From: JBDSKH01 sp050245915
GTDB lineage: Bacteria > Actinomycetota > Actinomycetes > Actinomycetales > Microbacteriaceae
Length of the DNA stretch: 56,941 nucleotides
Assembly (NCBI GenBank): GCA_050245915.1
Contig: JBFWWZ010000014.1
Coordinates: 1 to 56,941, forward strand
Direction: 5' to 3'
Every line of letters begins with the position of its first letter. Positions within the stretch are counted from its first letter, which is position 1. This document shows, one piece after another, positions 41,851 through 50,825 of the stretch. Position numbers and translations under genes: made by a program. The notes below the pieces were generated by a model. That model ran no database searches. It worked only from the letters and a program-made list of their open reading frames with translations, and was not told the origin of the DNA.

Positions 41851-42431
41851 CAGCACTTCGGGTCTTCGGCCGGCACGGTGCCGTCGATGAGGTACGCGTC
41901 CACGGTGTCGTCGACGCAGGTGACGCCCTGCGCGTAGATCGTGTGGCCTTCGCCCTCGTAGCTGATCAGCACGCCGCTCTCCAGCTGCTTCGCCAGCGAC
42001 ACGGCGTTCGCGTACGGGGTCGCCGGGTCGTTGCTGGTGCCGATGACCAGGATCGGGTCGGCGCCGGCGGCGTCGTATTCGGTCGGCAGGTCGGCGACCG
42101 GGTGCGGCCAGTTGGAGCACAGCGCCTCGAGCACGAACGTGTCGTCGTAGCCGAAGTAGTCGCCGATCGTCGGGGCCTTGGCCTTCAGGGCGTCGATGTC
42201 CCCCTGCATGTCGACGCTGTCGGTGCCGAGGTCGCCTTCGGCGCAGGTGACGGCCGCGTAGACGTCGGCGCCGTTGTCGGCGTAGGTCCCGTCGGAGTTG
42301 CGGCTGTTGTAGTCGTCGGCCGCCTGGAAGGCGGAGTCGGCGGAGCCGTCGTACAGGTCGTTGAACATCGCAGTCATGTCGGGCCAGAAGTCTTCGGCGA
42401 ACAGCTCCCGTACCCGTCGCACCCGGCCCAT
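41850..42431 (-). pseudogene. Truncated duplicate of the S33 hydrolase (C-terminal part only)
   Basis: 193-residue frame matching only the last 170 or so residues of the neighbouring 514-residue hydrolase (shared blocks DVYxAVTCAEG, ILVIGTxNDPATPY, LESGVLIxYxGEGHT, DDxVDxYxxxGxVPxxDPxC). The signal peptide, oxyanion region and nucleophile Ser are missing; Asp and His of the triad remain. The new N-terminus MGRVRRVRELFAEDF has no match to the intact copy. It retains a leaderless promoter (TACCCT, 42438-42443, then 6 bases, then ATG) and is coupled to the intact gene by ATGA. It may be a decayed tandem copy that now serves as a leader ORF. Confidence 0.8.
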
Positions 42432-42437
42432 GCCGAG

Positions 42438-42443
42438 AGGGTA
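42438..42443 (-). promoter_or_regulatory. -10 box of the truncated hydrolase / hydrolase operon
   Basis: Minus strand TACCCT followed by exactly 6 bases and ATG 42431; implies leaderless start just after sucD. Confidence 0.45.
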
Positions 42444-42447
42444 GCGC

Positions 42448-43335
42448 CTAGAGCGACTGGATGATCTCGCGCATGAGGGCCGCTGTCTCGGAGGGCGTCT
42501 TGCCGACCTTGACGCCCGCGGCCTCCAGAGCCTCTTTCTTGGCCTGCGCAGTACCGGCCGAGCCGGACACGATCGCGCCGGCGTGGCCCATCGTCTTGCC
42601 TTCGGGCGCCGTGAAGCCGGCGACGTAGCCGACGACGGGCTTCGTGACGTTGGCCTTGATGAAGTCGGCCGCTCGCTCTTCCGCGTCGCCGCCGATCTCG
42701 CCGATCATGACGATCGCCTTCGTCTCGGGGTCGTCCTGGAACGCCTGCAGGGCGTCGATGTGCGTGGTGCCGACGATCGGGTCGCCGCCGATGCCGATGG
42801 CGGTGGAGAAGCCGAGGTCGCGCAGCTCGTACATCATCTGGTAGGTCAGGGTGCCGGACTTCGAGACCAGGCCGATCGGGCCCTTGCCGGTGATGTTGTT
42901 CGGGGTGATGCCGACCAGCGACTCGCCCGGTGTGATGATGCCGGGGCAGTTCGGGCCGATGATGCGGGTCGTGCCCTTCGCCTTCGCGTAGGCCCAGGCC
43001 TCGGCGGTGTCCTGCACCGGGATGCCCTCGGTGATCACGACGAGCAGCGGGATGCCGGCGTCGATCGCCTCGATCATCGCGTCCTTGGCGAAAGCCGGGG
43101 GCACGAAGATGATGGAGACATCCGCACCGGTCTTCTCCATGGCCTCGGCGACGGTGCCGAACACGGGGAGGACGACGCCGCCCTCGTGCTCCACCGTGGT
43201 GCCCGCCTTGCGGGCGTTGACGCCGCCCACGACCTGGGTTCCGGCCTTCAGCATCAGCGCGGTGTGCTTGGTGCCCTCGCCGCCGGTGATGCCCTGGACG
43301 ATGACCTTGTTGTCCTTGTTGAGGAAGATCGACAT
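42448..43335 (-). CDS. sucD: Succinyl-CoA synthetase alpha subunit
   Basis: 295 residues. CoA-binding Rossmann domain (VIVQGITGGEGTKHTALMLKAGTQVVGGVNARKAG) and ligase domain with the phospho-His in TMGHAGAIVSG. With SucC it converts succinyl-CoA to succinate with nucleotide phosphorylation in the TCA cycle. It follows sucC by 42 bases, a gap taken up by a dispersed palindromic repeat. Confidence 0.97.
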   Translation of the reverse strand: MSIFLNKDNKVIVQGITGGEGTKHTALMLKAGTQVVGGVNARKAGTTVEHEGGVVLPVFGTVAEAMEKTGADVSIIFVPPAFAKDAMIEAIDAGIPLLVVITEGIPVQDTAEAWAYAKAKGTTRIIGPNCPGIITPGESLVGITPNNITGKGPIGLVSKSGTLTYQMMYELRDLGFSTAIGIGGDPIVGTTHIDALQAFQDDPETKAIVMIGEIGGDAEERAADFIKANVTKPVVGYVAGFTAPEGKTMGHAGAIVSGSAGTAQAKKEALEAAGVKVGKTPSETAALMREIIQSL

Positions 43336-43354
43336 GTTCTCTCTAGTTCCTGGG

Positions 43355-43387
43355 GTTCGATACGCGCTTCGCGCTGCTCAACCAGCG
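43355..43387. repeat. Dispersed palindromic repeat between sucC and sucD
   Basis: GTTCGATACGCGCTTCGCGC and following bases form a palindromic element with a GCGC/GCGC core, of a REP-like kind common between genes in Microbacteriaceae. It supplies the last codon and the TGA stop of sucC. Confidence 0.55.
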
Positions 43388-44544
43388 AATGCCAGTTCGG
43401 CGGCCTTGTCGGCGCCCTGGTCCATGTTGTCGGCGAGGGTGACGAGCGGGTTGTTCGCGGCGGCGAGGATCGCGCGCCCCTCGTCCACCTTGTTGCCGTC
43501 GAGCCGCACCACGAGCGGCTTGGTGGCGGCGTCGCCGAGGATCTCGAGCGCCTTCACGATGCCGTTCGCGACCGCGTCGCAGGCGGTGATGCCGCCGAAC
43601 ACGTTCACGAACACGCTCTTCACCTGCGCGTCGCCGAGGATCACGTCGAGCCCGGCCGCCATCACCTCGGCGGATGCGCCGCCGCCGATGTCGAGGAAGT
43701 TCGCCGGCTTCACGCCGCCGTGCTTCTCGCCGGCGTAGGCGACCACGTCGAGGGTGCTCATCACGAGCCCGGCACCGTTGCCGATGATGCCGACCTCGCC
43801 GTCGAGCTTCACGTAGTTGAGGTCGTTGGCTTTCGCCTTCGCCTCCAGCGGGTCGGTCGCCGACTTGTCTTCGAGCGCTTCGTGCTCGGGGTGCCGGAAC
43901 TCGGCGTTGTCGTCGAAGCTGACCTTGCCATCCAGGGCGATGATGTCGCCCGAGCCGCTGAGGATCAGGGGGTTCACCTCGACGAGGGTGGCGTCTTCGC
44001 CGGTGTAGACCTCGTAGAGCTTCACGAACACGGCGGCGACCTTGTCGACGATCTCGGCCGGGAACTTGCCGGCGACCGCGATCTCCTTCGCCTTCTCGAG
44101 CGTGATGCCCGTGGCGGGGTCGACCTCGACCCGTGCGAGGGCTTCGGGCTTCTCGACGGCGAGCTGCTCGATCTCCATCCCGCCCTCGAAGCTCGCGAGC
44201 GACAGGTACGAGCGGTTGGCCCGGTCGAGCAGCACGGAGAAGTAGTACTCCTCCTTGATGTCGGCTCCCGCCGCCACCATGAGCCGCTTCACGATGTGGC
44301 CCTTGATGTCGAGGCCGAGGATCGCCTCGGCGGCCGCCTCTGCCTCGTCCGGCGTCTTCGCGACCTTCACGCCGCCGGCCTTGCCGCGGCCTCCGGTCTT
44401 CACCTGCGCCTTGACCACGGTGACGCCTCCGAGCTTCTCGGCGGCGGCGCGAGCCTCGGCGGGGGTGTCGGCGACGATGCCCGCGAGCACGGGGACGCCG
44501 TACTTCTCGAACAGATCGCGGGCCTGGTATTCGAAGAGATCCAC
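43378..44544 (-). CDS. sucC: Succinyl-CoA synthetase beta subunit
   Basis: 388 residues: ATP-grasp domain (MDLFEYQARDLFEKYGVPVLAG, VVKAQVKTGGRGKAGGVKVA) and C-terminal flavodoxin-like domain (NVFGGITACDAVANGIVKAL). ATG 44544 has GGAAGAAG upstream. The promoter region carries the motif shared with icd (44575-44596). Operon sucC-sucD. Confidence 0.97.
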   Translation of the reverse strand: MDLFEYQARDLFEKYGVPVLAGIVADTPAEARAAAEKLGGVTVVKAQVKTGGRGKAGGVKVAKTPDEAEAAAEAILGLDIKGHIVKRLMVAAGADIKEEYYFSVLLDRANRSYLSLASFEGGMEIEQLAVEKPEALARVEVDPATGITLEKAKEIAVAGKFPAEIVDKVAAVFVKLYEVYTGEDATLVEVNPLILSGSGDIIALDGKVSFDDNAEFRHPEHEALEDKSATDPLEAKAKANDLNYVKLDGEVGIIGNGAGLVMSTLDVVAYAGEKHGGVKPANFLDIGGGASAEVMAAGLDVILGDAQVKSVFVNVFGGITACDAVANGIVKALEILGDAATKPLVVRLDGNKVDEGRAILAAANNPLVTLADNMDQGADKAAELAFAG

Positions 44545-44574
44545 GCTTGCTTCTTCCGTGTGTCTTGACGCCGA

Positions 44575-44596
44575 GATAACTCGATATCGAGAGATT
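44575..44596 (-). promoter_or_regulatory. Palindromic motif upstream of sucC, shared with icd
   Basis: 22-base element with the central palindrome CTCGATATCGAG; 18 of 22 bases match 27086-27107 in the same orientation, here 31-52 bases before the start codon. Candidate site of a TCA-cycle regulator. Confidence 0.6.
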
Positions 44597-44690
44597 TAGA
44601 CCATCGGAAACTCTACCCCCGTCTCGCGCGCGCCCCGACCGCGGGGCGTTCTGGCAGCAAGTTCTGCGGATCTTTCGGGAGGATCGGTGC

Positions 44691-45422
44691 ATGACCCGCA
44701 GCCCGGCGTTCGAGCGGTACACCCGCGACGGCGCGCTGGTGCTCGGCGGGGGCGCGGCGATCCTGCTGCAGATCGCCGACCCGGTGGTGGGTCGCGGGGT
44801 GGCTGCGCACAGCGCGTTCGCCGACGACCCGATGCGCCGGCTGCGGCACACGCTCGGGTACGTCTACGCCATCGGGCTCGGGGACCCCGAGCAGGTGCGC
44901 AGGGCGGCGGGTTTCGTCAACCGGGCGCATGCCGGCGTTCCCGGGGCGACCGACCCCGACCGTCAGCTCTGGGTCGCCGCGATCCTGTACCGCGTCGGCG
45001 TCGACACCTCCGAGCTGCTGCACGGCACGCTCGACGACGCCCTGGCCGACGATATCTACGCGGCGAGCGAGCTGCTCGGCACGGCGCTTCAGGTTCCGCC
45101 GGGACGCTGGCCCGCCGACCGGGTCGCCTTCGAGCGGTACTGGCGGGATGCCGTGGCAGCCCTCGAGGTCGGTGACGATGCGCGGTCGGTGGCCCGCGAC
45201 CTCCTGCACCCGCGCAACGTCCCGTTCTGGGTGCGGGCCGGCATGCCGCTCGGCCGCACGCTCACCGCCGGCCTGCTCCCCGCACGGATCCGCGACGCGT
45301 ACGGGTTGCCGCACGATCCCGCGCGATTCGCACGTTCTGTGCGCATCGCCCGCGCCACCTCCCGCATCACGCCCCGGCGGCTGCGCGAACTCCCCTCCCG
45401 GCGGATCTTCGCATCGCCCTAG
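44691..45422 (+). CDS. MpaB-type oxygenase-like protein (DUF2236)
   Basis: 243 residues. ILLQIADPVVGRGVAAHSAFADDPMRRLRHTLGYVYAIGLG is characteristic of the MpaB/latex-clearing-protein (Lcp) haem-type fold, with conserved His residues in VAAHS, RLRHTLGY and VNRAHAGVPG as candidate haem ligands. No signal peptide, so cytoplasmic, unlike secreted Lcp. GGGAGGA precedes ATG 44691. Its TAG stop is the first half of the -10 box of the SPFH gene. Confidence 0.8.
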   Translation: MTRSPAFERYTRDGALVLGGGAAILLQIADPVVGRGVAAHSAFADDPMRRLRHTLGYVYAIGLGDPEQVRRAAGFVNRAHAGVPGATDPDRQLWVAAILYRVGVDTSELLHGTLDDALADDIYAASELLGTALQVPPGRWPADRVAFERYWRDAVAALEVGDDARSVARDLLHPRNVPFWVRAGMPLGRTLTAGLLPARIRDAYGLPHDPARFARSVRIARATSRITPRRLRELPSRRIFASP

Positions 45423-45425
45423 GCT
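45420..45425 (+). promoter_or_regulatory. -10 box of the SPFH gene formed from the MpaB stop codon
   Basis: TAGGCT: TAG is the stop at 45420-45422, and ATG 45432 follows after 6 bases. Confidence 0.5.
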
Positions 45426-45431
45426 CGTGCC

Positions 45432-46457
45432 ATGGCCGACATCCGCCGCTTCCCGTTCACCCGTCACCTGCGCGCCACGCCGACCAACTACATCGTGCAC
45501 GCGCGCCGCGGCAAGGTCGTTCACAAAGGCCCGGGCATCGCCTTCTACTTCCGCCCCCTGAACGCCGCCATCAGCGAGGTCCCGGTCGCCGAAGCCGAGC
45601 TGTCGATGCTCTTCGGGGCGCGCACCACCGACTTCCAGGAGGTCTCGGTGCAGGCGACCGTCACCTACCGCTTCAGCGACCCGCAGGTGGCCGCGAGCCG
45701 CATCGACTTCTCCATCGACCCGTACGTCGGGCGCTGGTACGGCAAGCCGATGGAACAGGTGGGCACCCGGATCACCGAGCTCGCGCAGCAGTACGCGGTC
45801 GAGTACATCTCGACCGTGAAGCTCACCGACGTGCTCGGCAAAGGCATCCCGAAGGTGCGCGAGGTGACCGCGCAGGGCCTGGCGGGTGACGCCCGCCTCG
45901 CGGAGACCTCTGTCGTCGTGATCGGCGTGCGCATCGTCTCGATCCGCCCGCAGTCCGACGTCGAGAAGGCGCTCGAGACGCCGGTGCGCGAGAAGGTTCA
46001 GCAGGACGCCGACGCCGCCTCGTACGAGCGCCGCGCGATCGCGGTCGAGCGCGAGCGGGCGATCGCCGAGAACGAGCTGCAGTCCAAGATCGAGCTCGCG
46101 ACACGGGAGCAGCAACTCGTGCAGCAGGAGGGCGCGAACGCGCAGCGCCGCGCCACGGAGGAGGCGGCGACCGCGCTGATCACCGTCAAGTCGAATGTCG
46201 AGCAGGAGAAGCTGCAGACCGATGTCCGCGCCGCGACCACGCGCACCCTCGGCGCCGCCAACGCCGAAGCGGAGACCGCGAAGCTGAAGGCGTACTCGGG
46301 TGTCGACCCGGCCGTGCTGACGGCGCTGGCGCTGCAGGACATCGCCCAGAACCTGCCGAACATCGGCACCGTGAACCTCACGCCCGACGTGCTCACCGAG
46401 GCCCTGACCGCCCTGTCGCAGAGGCCGGCCCGCCGCACGTCGAAGCCCGCCCAGTAG
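45432..46457 (+). CDS. SPFH/Band-7 domain protein
   Basis: 341 residues without signal peptide or membrane helix. Band-7 (stomatin/prohibitin/flotillin) domain about residues 10-190 (VHARRGKVVHKGPGIAFYFRPLN, FQEVSVQATVTYRFSDP, TVKLTDVLGKGIPKV), then an Ala/Glu-rich coiled coil (about 190-275: KVQQDADAASYERRAIAVERERAIAENE...) and a short C-terminal domain. SPFH proteins oligomerise into large rings or microdomain scaffolds. The next gene, three bases on, encodes an NAD-kinase-like protein that probably works with it. Confidence 0.88.
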   Translation: MADIRRFPFTRHLRATPTNYIVHARRGKVVHKGPGIAFYFRPLNAAISEVPVAEAELSMLFGARTTDFQEVSVQATVTYRFSDPQVAASRIDFSIDPYVGRWYGKPMEQVGTRITELAQQYAVEYISTVKLTDVLGKGIPKVREVTAQGLAGDARLAETSVVVIGVRIVSIRPQSDVEKALETPVREKVQQDADAASYERRAIAVERERAIAENELQSKIELATREQQLVQQEGANAQRRATEEAATALITVKSNVEQEKLQTDVRAATTRTLGAANAEAETAKLKAYSGVDPAVLTALALQDIAQNLPNIGTVNLTPDVLTEALTALSQRPARRTSKPAQ

Positions 46458-46460
46458 CGC

Positions 46461-47363
46461 ATGACCCTGCCCGCCCGCGTGGTGCTGGTGCACCGGCGCT
46501 CCGAGTACGAGGAGCTGCTGGACCGCCACGCCACGTACGGGCAGGCCGAGTTCTTCCTCCGCTCGCGTGGGCGCGAGATCGCCGACGTGGTGGCACGCCA
46601 CGAGGCGATCGAGGCCGCCATGCAGCTCGTCTCGTCGTCGCTGCCCGGCGACGTGCGGCAGGCGCTGGTCGAGCGCGACGACCTCGACCGGTACCTCTTC
46701 GCCCCCGAGGACATCATCGTGGTCGTCGGCCAAGACGGCCTGGTTGCGAACGTCGCGAAGTATCTCGATGGCCAGCCGGTGATCGGCGTCGACCCGGAGC
46801 CGGGCCGGAACGCGGGGGTGCTCGTCCCGCACTCACCGGATGCGGCGGCCGGCCTGGTCGGCCTGGTTCGGCAGGGGCACGCCCCGGTGCACGCTCGCGC
46901 GATGGTGCAGGCGACCCTCGACGACGGCCAGACGCTGATCGCGCTGAACGACATCTACCTCGGCGATCCTGGGCACCAGTCGTCCCGCTACACGATCACG
47001 GTGCCTGATCGGGGGACGGAGCGGCAGTCGTCGTCGGGGATCATCATCGGCACCGGAACCGGGTCGACCGGGTGGTCGGCGTCGATCGCCTCCGACCGCC
47101 GGCTGCCCGAGATCCTGCCCGAGGCGGAGAGCACCCTCATCTCCTGGTTCGTGCGCGAGGCCTGGCCGTCCCGGGCCACCGGCACCGAACTGAGCTTCGG
47201 CGACCTGCTCGAGGGGCAGGCGCTCGAGCTCGTGGCCGAGTCGGAGCTGCTGGTGGCGTTCGGCGACGGCATCGAGCGTGACCGCCTCTCGATCGGCTGG
47301 GGCCAGCAGGTGCACGTGGGCGCCAGTGCGCACCGGCTGAAGCTCGTGGTCGCGCCGGTCTAG
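46461..47363 (+). CDS. NAD-kinase-like protein paired with the SPFH gene
   Basis: 300 residues. The C-terminal two thirds resemble NAD/NADH kinases: VVVGQDGLVANV in place of the usual GGDGT, IALNDIYLGDPGHQSSRYTI corresponding to the NE-containing strand, and IIIGTGTGSTGWSASI matching the GTPTGSTAY loop. The N-terminal third (HRRSEYEELLDRHATYGQAEFFLRSRG) is unlike ordinary NAD kinases. GQDG and GSTGW are departures at the nucleotide and NAD sites, so activity or substrate may differ. ATG 46461 is three bases after the SPFH stop. Ends with a four-base overlap on convergent pcrA. Confidence 0.7.
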   Translation: MTLPARVVLVHRRSEYEELLDRHATYGQAEFFLRSRGREIADVVARHEAIEAAMQLVSSSLPGDVRQALVERDDLDRYLFAPEDIIVVVGQDGLVANVAKYLDGQPVIGVDPEPGRNAGVLVPHSPDAAAGLVGLVRQGHAPVHARAMVQATLDDGQTLIALNDIYLGDPGHQSSRYTITVPDRGTERQSSSGIIIGTGTGSTGWSASIASDRRLPEILPEAESTLISWFVREAWPSRATGTELSFGDLLEGQALELVAESELLVAFGDGIERDRLSIGWGQQVHVGASAHRLKLVVAPV

Positions 47364-49768
47364 AGCTTCTCGATCGGCGCGATCTTGATCAGCAGGCGCT
47401 TGCGCCCGGCGCCGTCGAACTGCACCTCGGCGATGCTCTTCGGTCCGACACCCGTCACCTCGGTCACCCTGCCGTCGCCGAAGTCGGCGTGCCGGATGCG
47501 GTCACCGGCGACGAGGGTGAGGTCGCCGTTGTCGCGCACCTTGTTGGTGACGGGCGAGGTCCATTCCGTCTTGACCCGCGGTGCTTGCGGCAGCGACTGC
47601 GAGTACGAGAACTTCTGCGTGCGGCTGCCGCTCTCGACCATGCCGCGGGGGGCGTTCAGCGAGCGCGGGCGCAGGCCTCCGCGCGAGGTGGCGTCGCCGG
47701 GCGACTGCCGCCAGTCGATGAGGTCTGCCGGGATCTCCTGCAGGTAGCGGCTCGGCATGGCGACGCTCGTGTCGCCGAACACCGAGCGGGTCATCGCCAG
47801 CGACAGGTACAGCCGTTTCTTGGCACGCGTGATGCCGACGTAGAACAGGCGCCGCTCTTCGGCGAGCCCGCCGGGCTCTCCCGACGACATGCGGTGCGGA
47901 AGGATGTCCTCTTCCACCCCGGTGAGGAACACCGCGTCGTACTCGAGCCCTTTCGCGGTGTGCAGGGTCATGATCGACACGGACCCGTCTTCGTCGTCGA
48001 TCTCGTCGGCGGCGGCGAACAGCGCCACCCCGGTGAGGAAGTCGATGAGCGTGCCGTCGGGGGTGTTCCGCCGGAACTCCTTCGCCTGCGCGACCAGCTC
48101 TTCGAGGTTCTCGGCGCGCGCCTCGTCCTGGGCGTCGCCGGTCGCGCGCAGGCCTTTCAGGTATCCGGTCTTGTCGAGCAGTGAGATCAGGATGTCGCCG
48201 GGCGCCGCGGTCACGGACGTCGCCGACGCCTCGTCGAGCAGCTCGCTCAGCTCGAGGATCGAGGCGGTGAGCTTGGGGCCGAAGCCGAGCTCGCCGGCTT
48301 CGCGCATCGCGTCGCGCAGCGTGAAGCCCTGCCGGTCGGCGTGCGCCTGCAGCGTCGCCTCGGTCGCCGGGCCGATCCCGCGGCGGGGGACGTTCATGAT
48401 GCGGCGGAGGGCGAGGTCGTCGTCGGGGTTGGCGACCTGGATGAGGTACGCCATCGCATCCTTGATCTCGGCGCGCTCATAGAACTTGGTGCCGCCGGGG
48501 ATGCGGTACGGGATGCCGGAGCGGATGAAGATCTCTTCCAGCGGCCGGGTCTGGGCGTTGGTGCGCACGAAGACCGCGATGTCGTCGTAGGTCTCGCCCT
48601 GGCGTTTCAGTGCCTCGATCTCGTCGGCGACGAACTGCGCCTCGTCGTGGCCGGAGTACCCGGTGTAGCCGACGATCTTCTCGCCGGCGCCGACGGTGGT
48701 GAACAGGTTCTTGGCCACCCGGTCGAAGTTGTTGGCGATGACGGCGTTGGCGGCGTCGAGGATGTTCTGCGTCGACCGGTAGTTCTGCTCGAGCAGGATC
48801 ACCTTTGCCTGCGGGAAGTCTTTCTCGAACTCGGTGATGTTGCGCATGTCGGCCCCGCGGAACGCGTAGATCGACTGGTCGGAGTCGCCCACCACGGTCA
48901 GCGACGCGCCGGGGATGCCGCCGCCGGCATCCAGTCTCATGCGGGTGTCGGCGGGCACGTGCTCGGGTCGCACCGGGTTCACGAGTTCGCGGATCAGCGC
49001 GTACTGGGCGTGGTTGGTGTCCTGGTACTCGTCGACGAGCACGTGGCGGAACCGGCGCTGGTAGAGCGCCGCGACCTCGGGGAACGCCCGGAACAGGTGC
49101 ACGGTCTCGCCGATCAGGTCGTCGAAGTCGAGCGCGTTGGCCCGCCGCAGCCCGGCCGTGTACCGCCGGAAGATCTCGAGGAACGCCTCTTCTTTCGGGT
49201 CGGACAGGTTGGCCGTGCGCGCGAAGGTGTCGACATCTTGCAGCTCGTTCTTGAGATTCGACATGCGGTTCGAGACGCCGGCGACAGTGAATCCCCAGGT
49301 GTCGGCGTCCATCTCGCGCAGGATGCGTTTGATGAGTGCGCGCGAGTCGGCGGTGTCGTAGATGGTGAAGCCCTCTTTGAGCCCCATCACCTCGGCCTGA
49401 CGACGCAGGATGCGGACGCACGCCGAGTGGAACGTCGACACCCACATGCCCTCGGCGGTGCCGACCAGCCCGGCGATGCGCTCGCGCATCTCGGCCGCCG
49501 CCTTGTTGGTGAACGTGATCGCGAGGATCTGGCTCGGCCATGCCTCGCGCGCCTGGATGAGTCCGGCGATGCGCCGGGTCAGCACGCTCGTCTTGCCGGA
49601 GCCGGCGCCCGCCACGATCAACAGGGCGGGCCCGCGGTAGAGCACCGCCTCGCGCTGACGGTCGTTCAGCCCGCGCAGCAGGTCGTCGTTGAGGTCGGGG
49701 CTGATCGCGAACCTGTCGCCGGTCGGCAGGCCCGGATCGGCGTCGAACCCGTCGAGAACGTAGGTCAT
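47360..49768 (-). CDS. pcrA: ATP-dependent DNA helicase PcrA/UvrD
   Basis: 802-residue superfamily 1A 3'-5' helicase in excision repair and replication. Walker A AGAGSGKTSVLTRRIA, motif II VDEYQDTNHAQY, motif III GDSDQSIYAFRGAD, motif IV QNYRST, motif V TAKGLEYDAVFL, motif VI RRLFYVGITRAKKRLYL. The last 50 residues (GDRIRHADFGDGRVTEV...) are the C-terminal Tudor domain that contacts RNA polymerase. A -10 TACAAT lies 10 bases upstream of ATG 49768. Confidence 0.97.
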   Translation of the reverse strand: MTYVLDGFDADPGLPTGDRFAISPDLNDDLLRGLNDRQREAVLYRGPALLIVAGAGSGKTSVLTRRIAGLIQAREAWPSQILAITFTNKAAAEMRERIAGLVGTAEGMWVSTFHSACVRILRRQAEVMGLKEGFTIYDTADSRALIKRILREMDADTWGFTVAGVSNRMSNLKNELQDVDTFARTANLSDPKEEAFLEIFRRYTAGLRRANALDFDDLIGETVHLFRAFPEVAALYQRRFRHVLVDEYQDTNHAQYALIRELVNPVRPEHVPADTRMRLDAGGGIPGASLTVVGDSDQSIYAFRGADMRNITEFEKDFPQAKVILLEQNYRSTQNILDAANAVIANNFDRVAKNLFTTVGAGEKIVGYTGYSGHDEAQFVADEIEALKRQGETYDDIAVFVRTNAQTRPLEEIFIRSGIPYRIPGGTKFYERAEIKDAMAYLIQVANPDDDLALRRIMNVPRRGIGPATEATLQAHADRQGFTLRDAMREAGELGFGPKLTASILELSELLDEASATSVTAAPGDILISLLDKTGYLKGLRATGDAQDEARAENLEELVAQAKEFRRNTPDGTLIDFLTGVALFAAADEIDDEDGSVSIMTLHTAKGLEYDAVFLTGVEEDILPHRMSSGEPGGLAEERRLFYVGITRAKKRLYLSLAMTRSVFGDTSVAMPSRYLQEIPADLIDWRQSPGDATSRGGLRPRSLNAPRGMVESGSRTQKFSYSQSLPQAPRVKTEWTSPVTNKVRDNGDLTLVAGDRIRHADFGDGRVTEVTGVGPKSIAEVQFDGAGRKRLLIKIAPIEKL

Positions 49769-49811
49769 GTCGGTGTCGATTGTAGGCGCGACGTCCGACC
49801 GCGGCCGGGGC

Positions 49812-50819
49812 TCAGAGCCCGTCGCGGGCGACGACCCCGAGGTCCGGATGATCGACGAAGACGCCGTCGATGCCGGTCGCGAGCACGAGTTCGAACTCCC
49901 GCCGCCAGTCTCCCCAGTCGCGCGGAACGGTGCCGCGCCGGTGGGCGGGGGCGAGGAACCGGTTCTCCGGCCGCAGGGTCCACGTGAACGCGGTCATGCC
50001 GCTGTCGTGGATGCGGGAGACCAGGTCGGTGACGCGCACCCGCCCGTCCGTGCCGGCATCCATCAGCAGGGTCTTGTCGACACTGACGCCGTCGACGTCC
50101 TGCGCGAGACGGGCGAGACCGGATGCGGTGAGCTGCGCCGAGTACGGCAGCGCCTTGCGCCCGAAGCGCGCCCGCAGATCGGGTGCGGATCCTTTCGCCT
50201 CGAGCAGGTAGACGTAGCGTCCGGCCACGCCGCGCTGCCGCAGCTCGGCCAGCACGCCCTGCTCGAAGCATTCGACGATCAGCTGGTCGGGGCGGTTCCA
50301 GCGCAGCAGCTCCTCCGCGATCAGCTGGTCGAGTGGCAGGCCGATCGACGCGAAATAGGTGGGATGCTTCACCTCCGCCACCAGCGCGATCTCGCGTCCG
50401 CTGCGCTCGCGTTCGCCGTCGAGCAGGTCGAGCAGTTCCCGGAACCGCAGGATCGGCTGCATGCCGTCGAAACTCGACGAACTCTGCCGCAACTGGGGCA
50501 GACGTTCCACCGCGCGCAGGGTCGACAATTCGGACCAGGTGAAATCCTCGGTGAACCACCCGGTTAAGGACACGCCGTCGATGCGCTTCGTGGTGCGGCG
50601 GGCGGCGAACTCCGGATGGGAGGCGACATCGGTCGTCCCGGAGATCTCGTTCTCGTGCCGGAGCACCAGAACCCCGTCTTTCGTGGCCACGATGTCGGGT
50701 TCCACGGCGTCGGCACCCAGCGCGAATGCGAGTTCGTACGATGCGCGGGTGTGCTCGGGCCGGTAGCCGCTGGCCCCGCGATGCCCGATGACCAGTGTTC
50801 TGGGGGGCGTCGCGCTCAC
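49812..50819 (-). CDS. Glycerophosphodiester phosphodiesterase
   Basis: 335 residues, GDPD TIM barrel: IGHRGASGYRPEHT with the catalytic His and Glu, DAVEPDIVATKDGVLVLRHENEISGTTDVA with the metal-binding Glu-Asp, VAEVKHP, and FTWTLRPEN near the end. No signal peptide is evident, so it is probably cytoplasmic. GTG 50819 is preceded by TACCCT with a 6-base gap (leaderless); GTG 50825 in frame is the alternative. Confidence 0.92.
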   Translation of the reverse strand: MSATPPRTLVIGHRGASGYRPEHTRASYELAFALGADAVEPDIVATKDGVLVLRHENEISGTTDVASHPEFAARRTTKRIDGVSLTGWFTEDFTWSELSTLRAVERLPQLRQSSSSFDGMQPILRFRELLDLLDGERERSGREIALVAEVKHPTYFASIGLPLDQLIAEELLRWNRPDQLIVECFEQGVLAELRQRGVAGRYVYLLEAKGSAPDLRARFGRKALPYSAQLTASGLARLAQDVDGVSVDKTLLMDAGTDGRVRVTDLVSRIHDSGMTAFTWTLRPENRFLAPAHRRGTVPRDWGDWRREFELVLATGIDGVFVDHPDLGVVARDGL

Positions 50820-50825
50820 CCTCAC

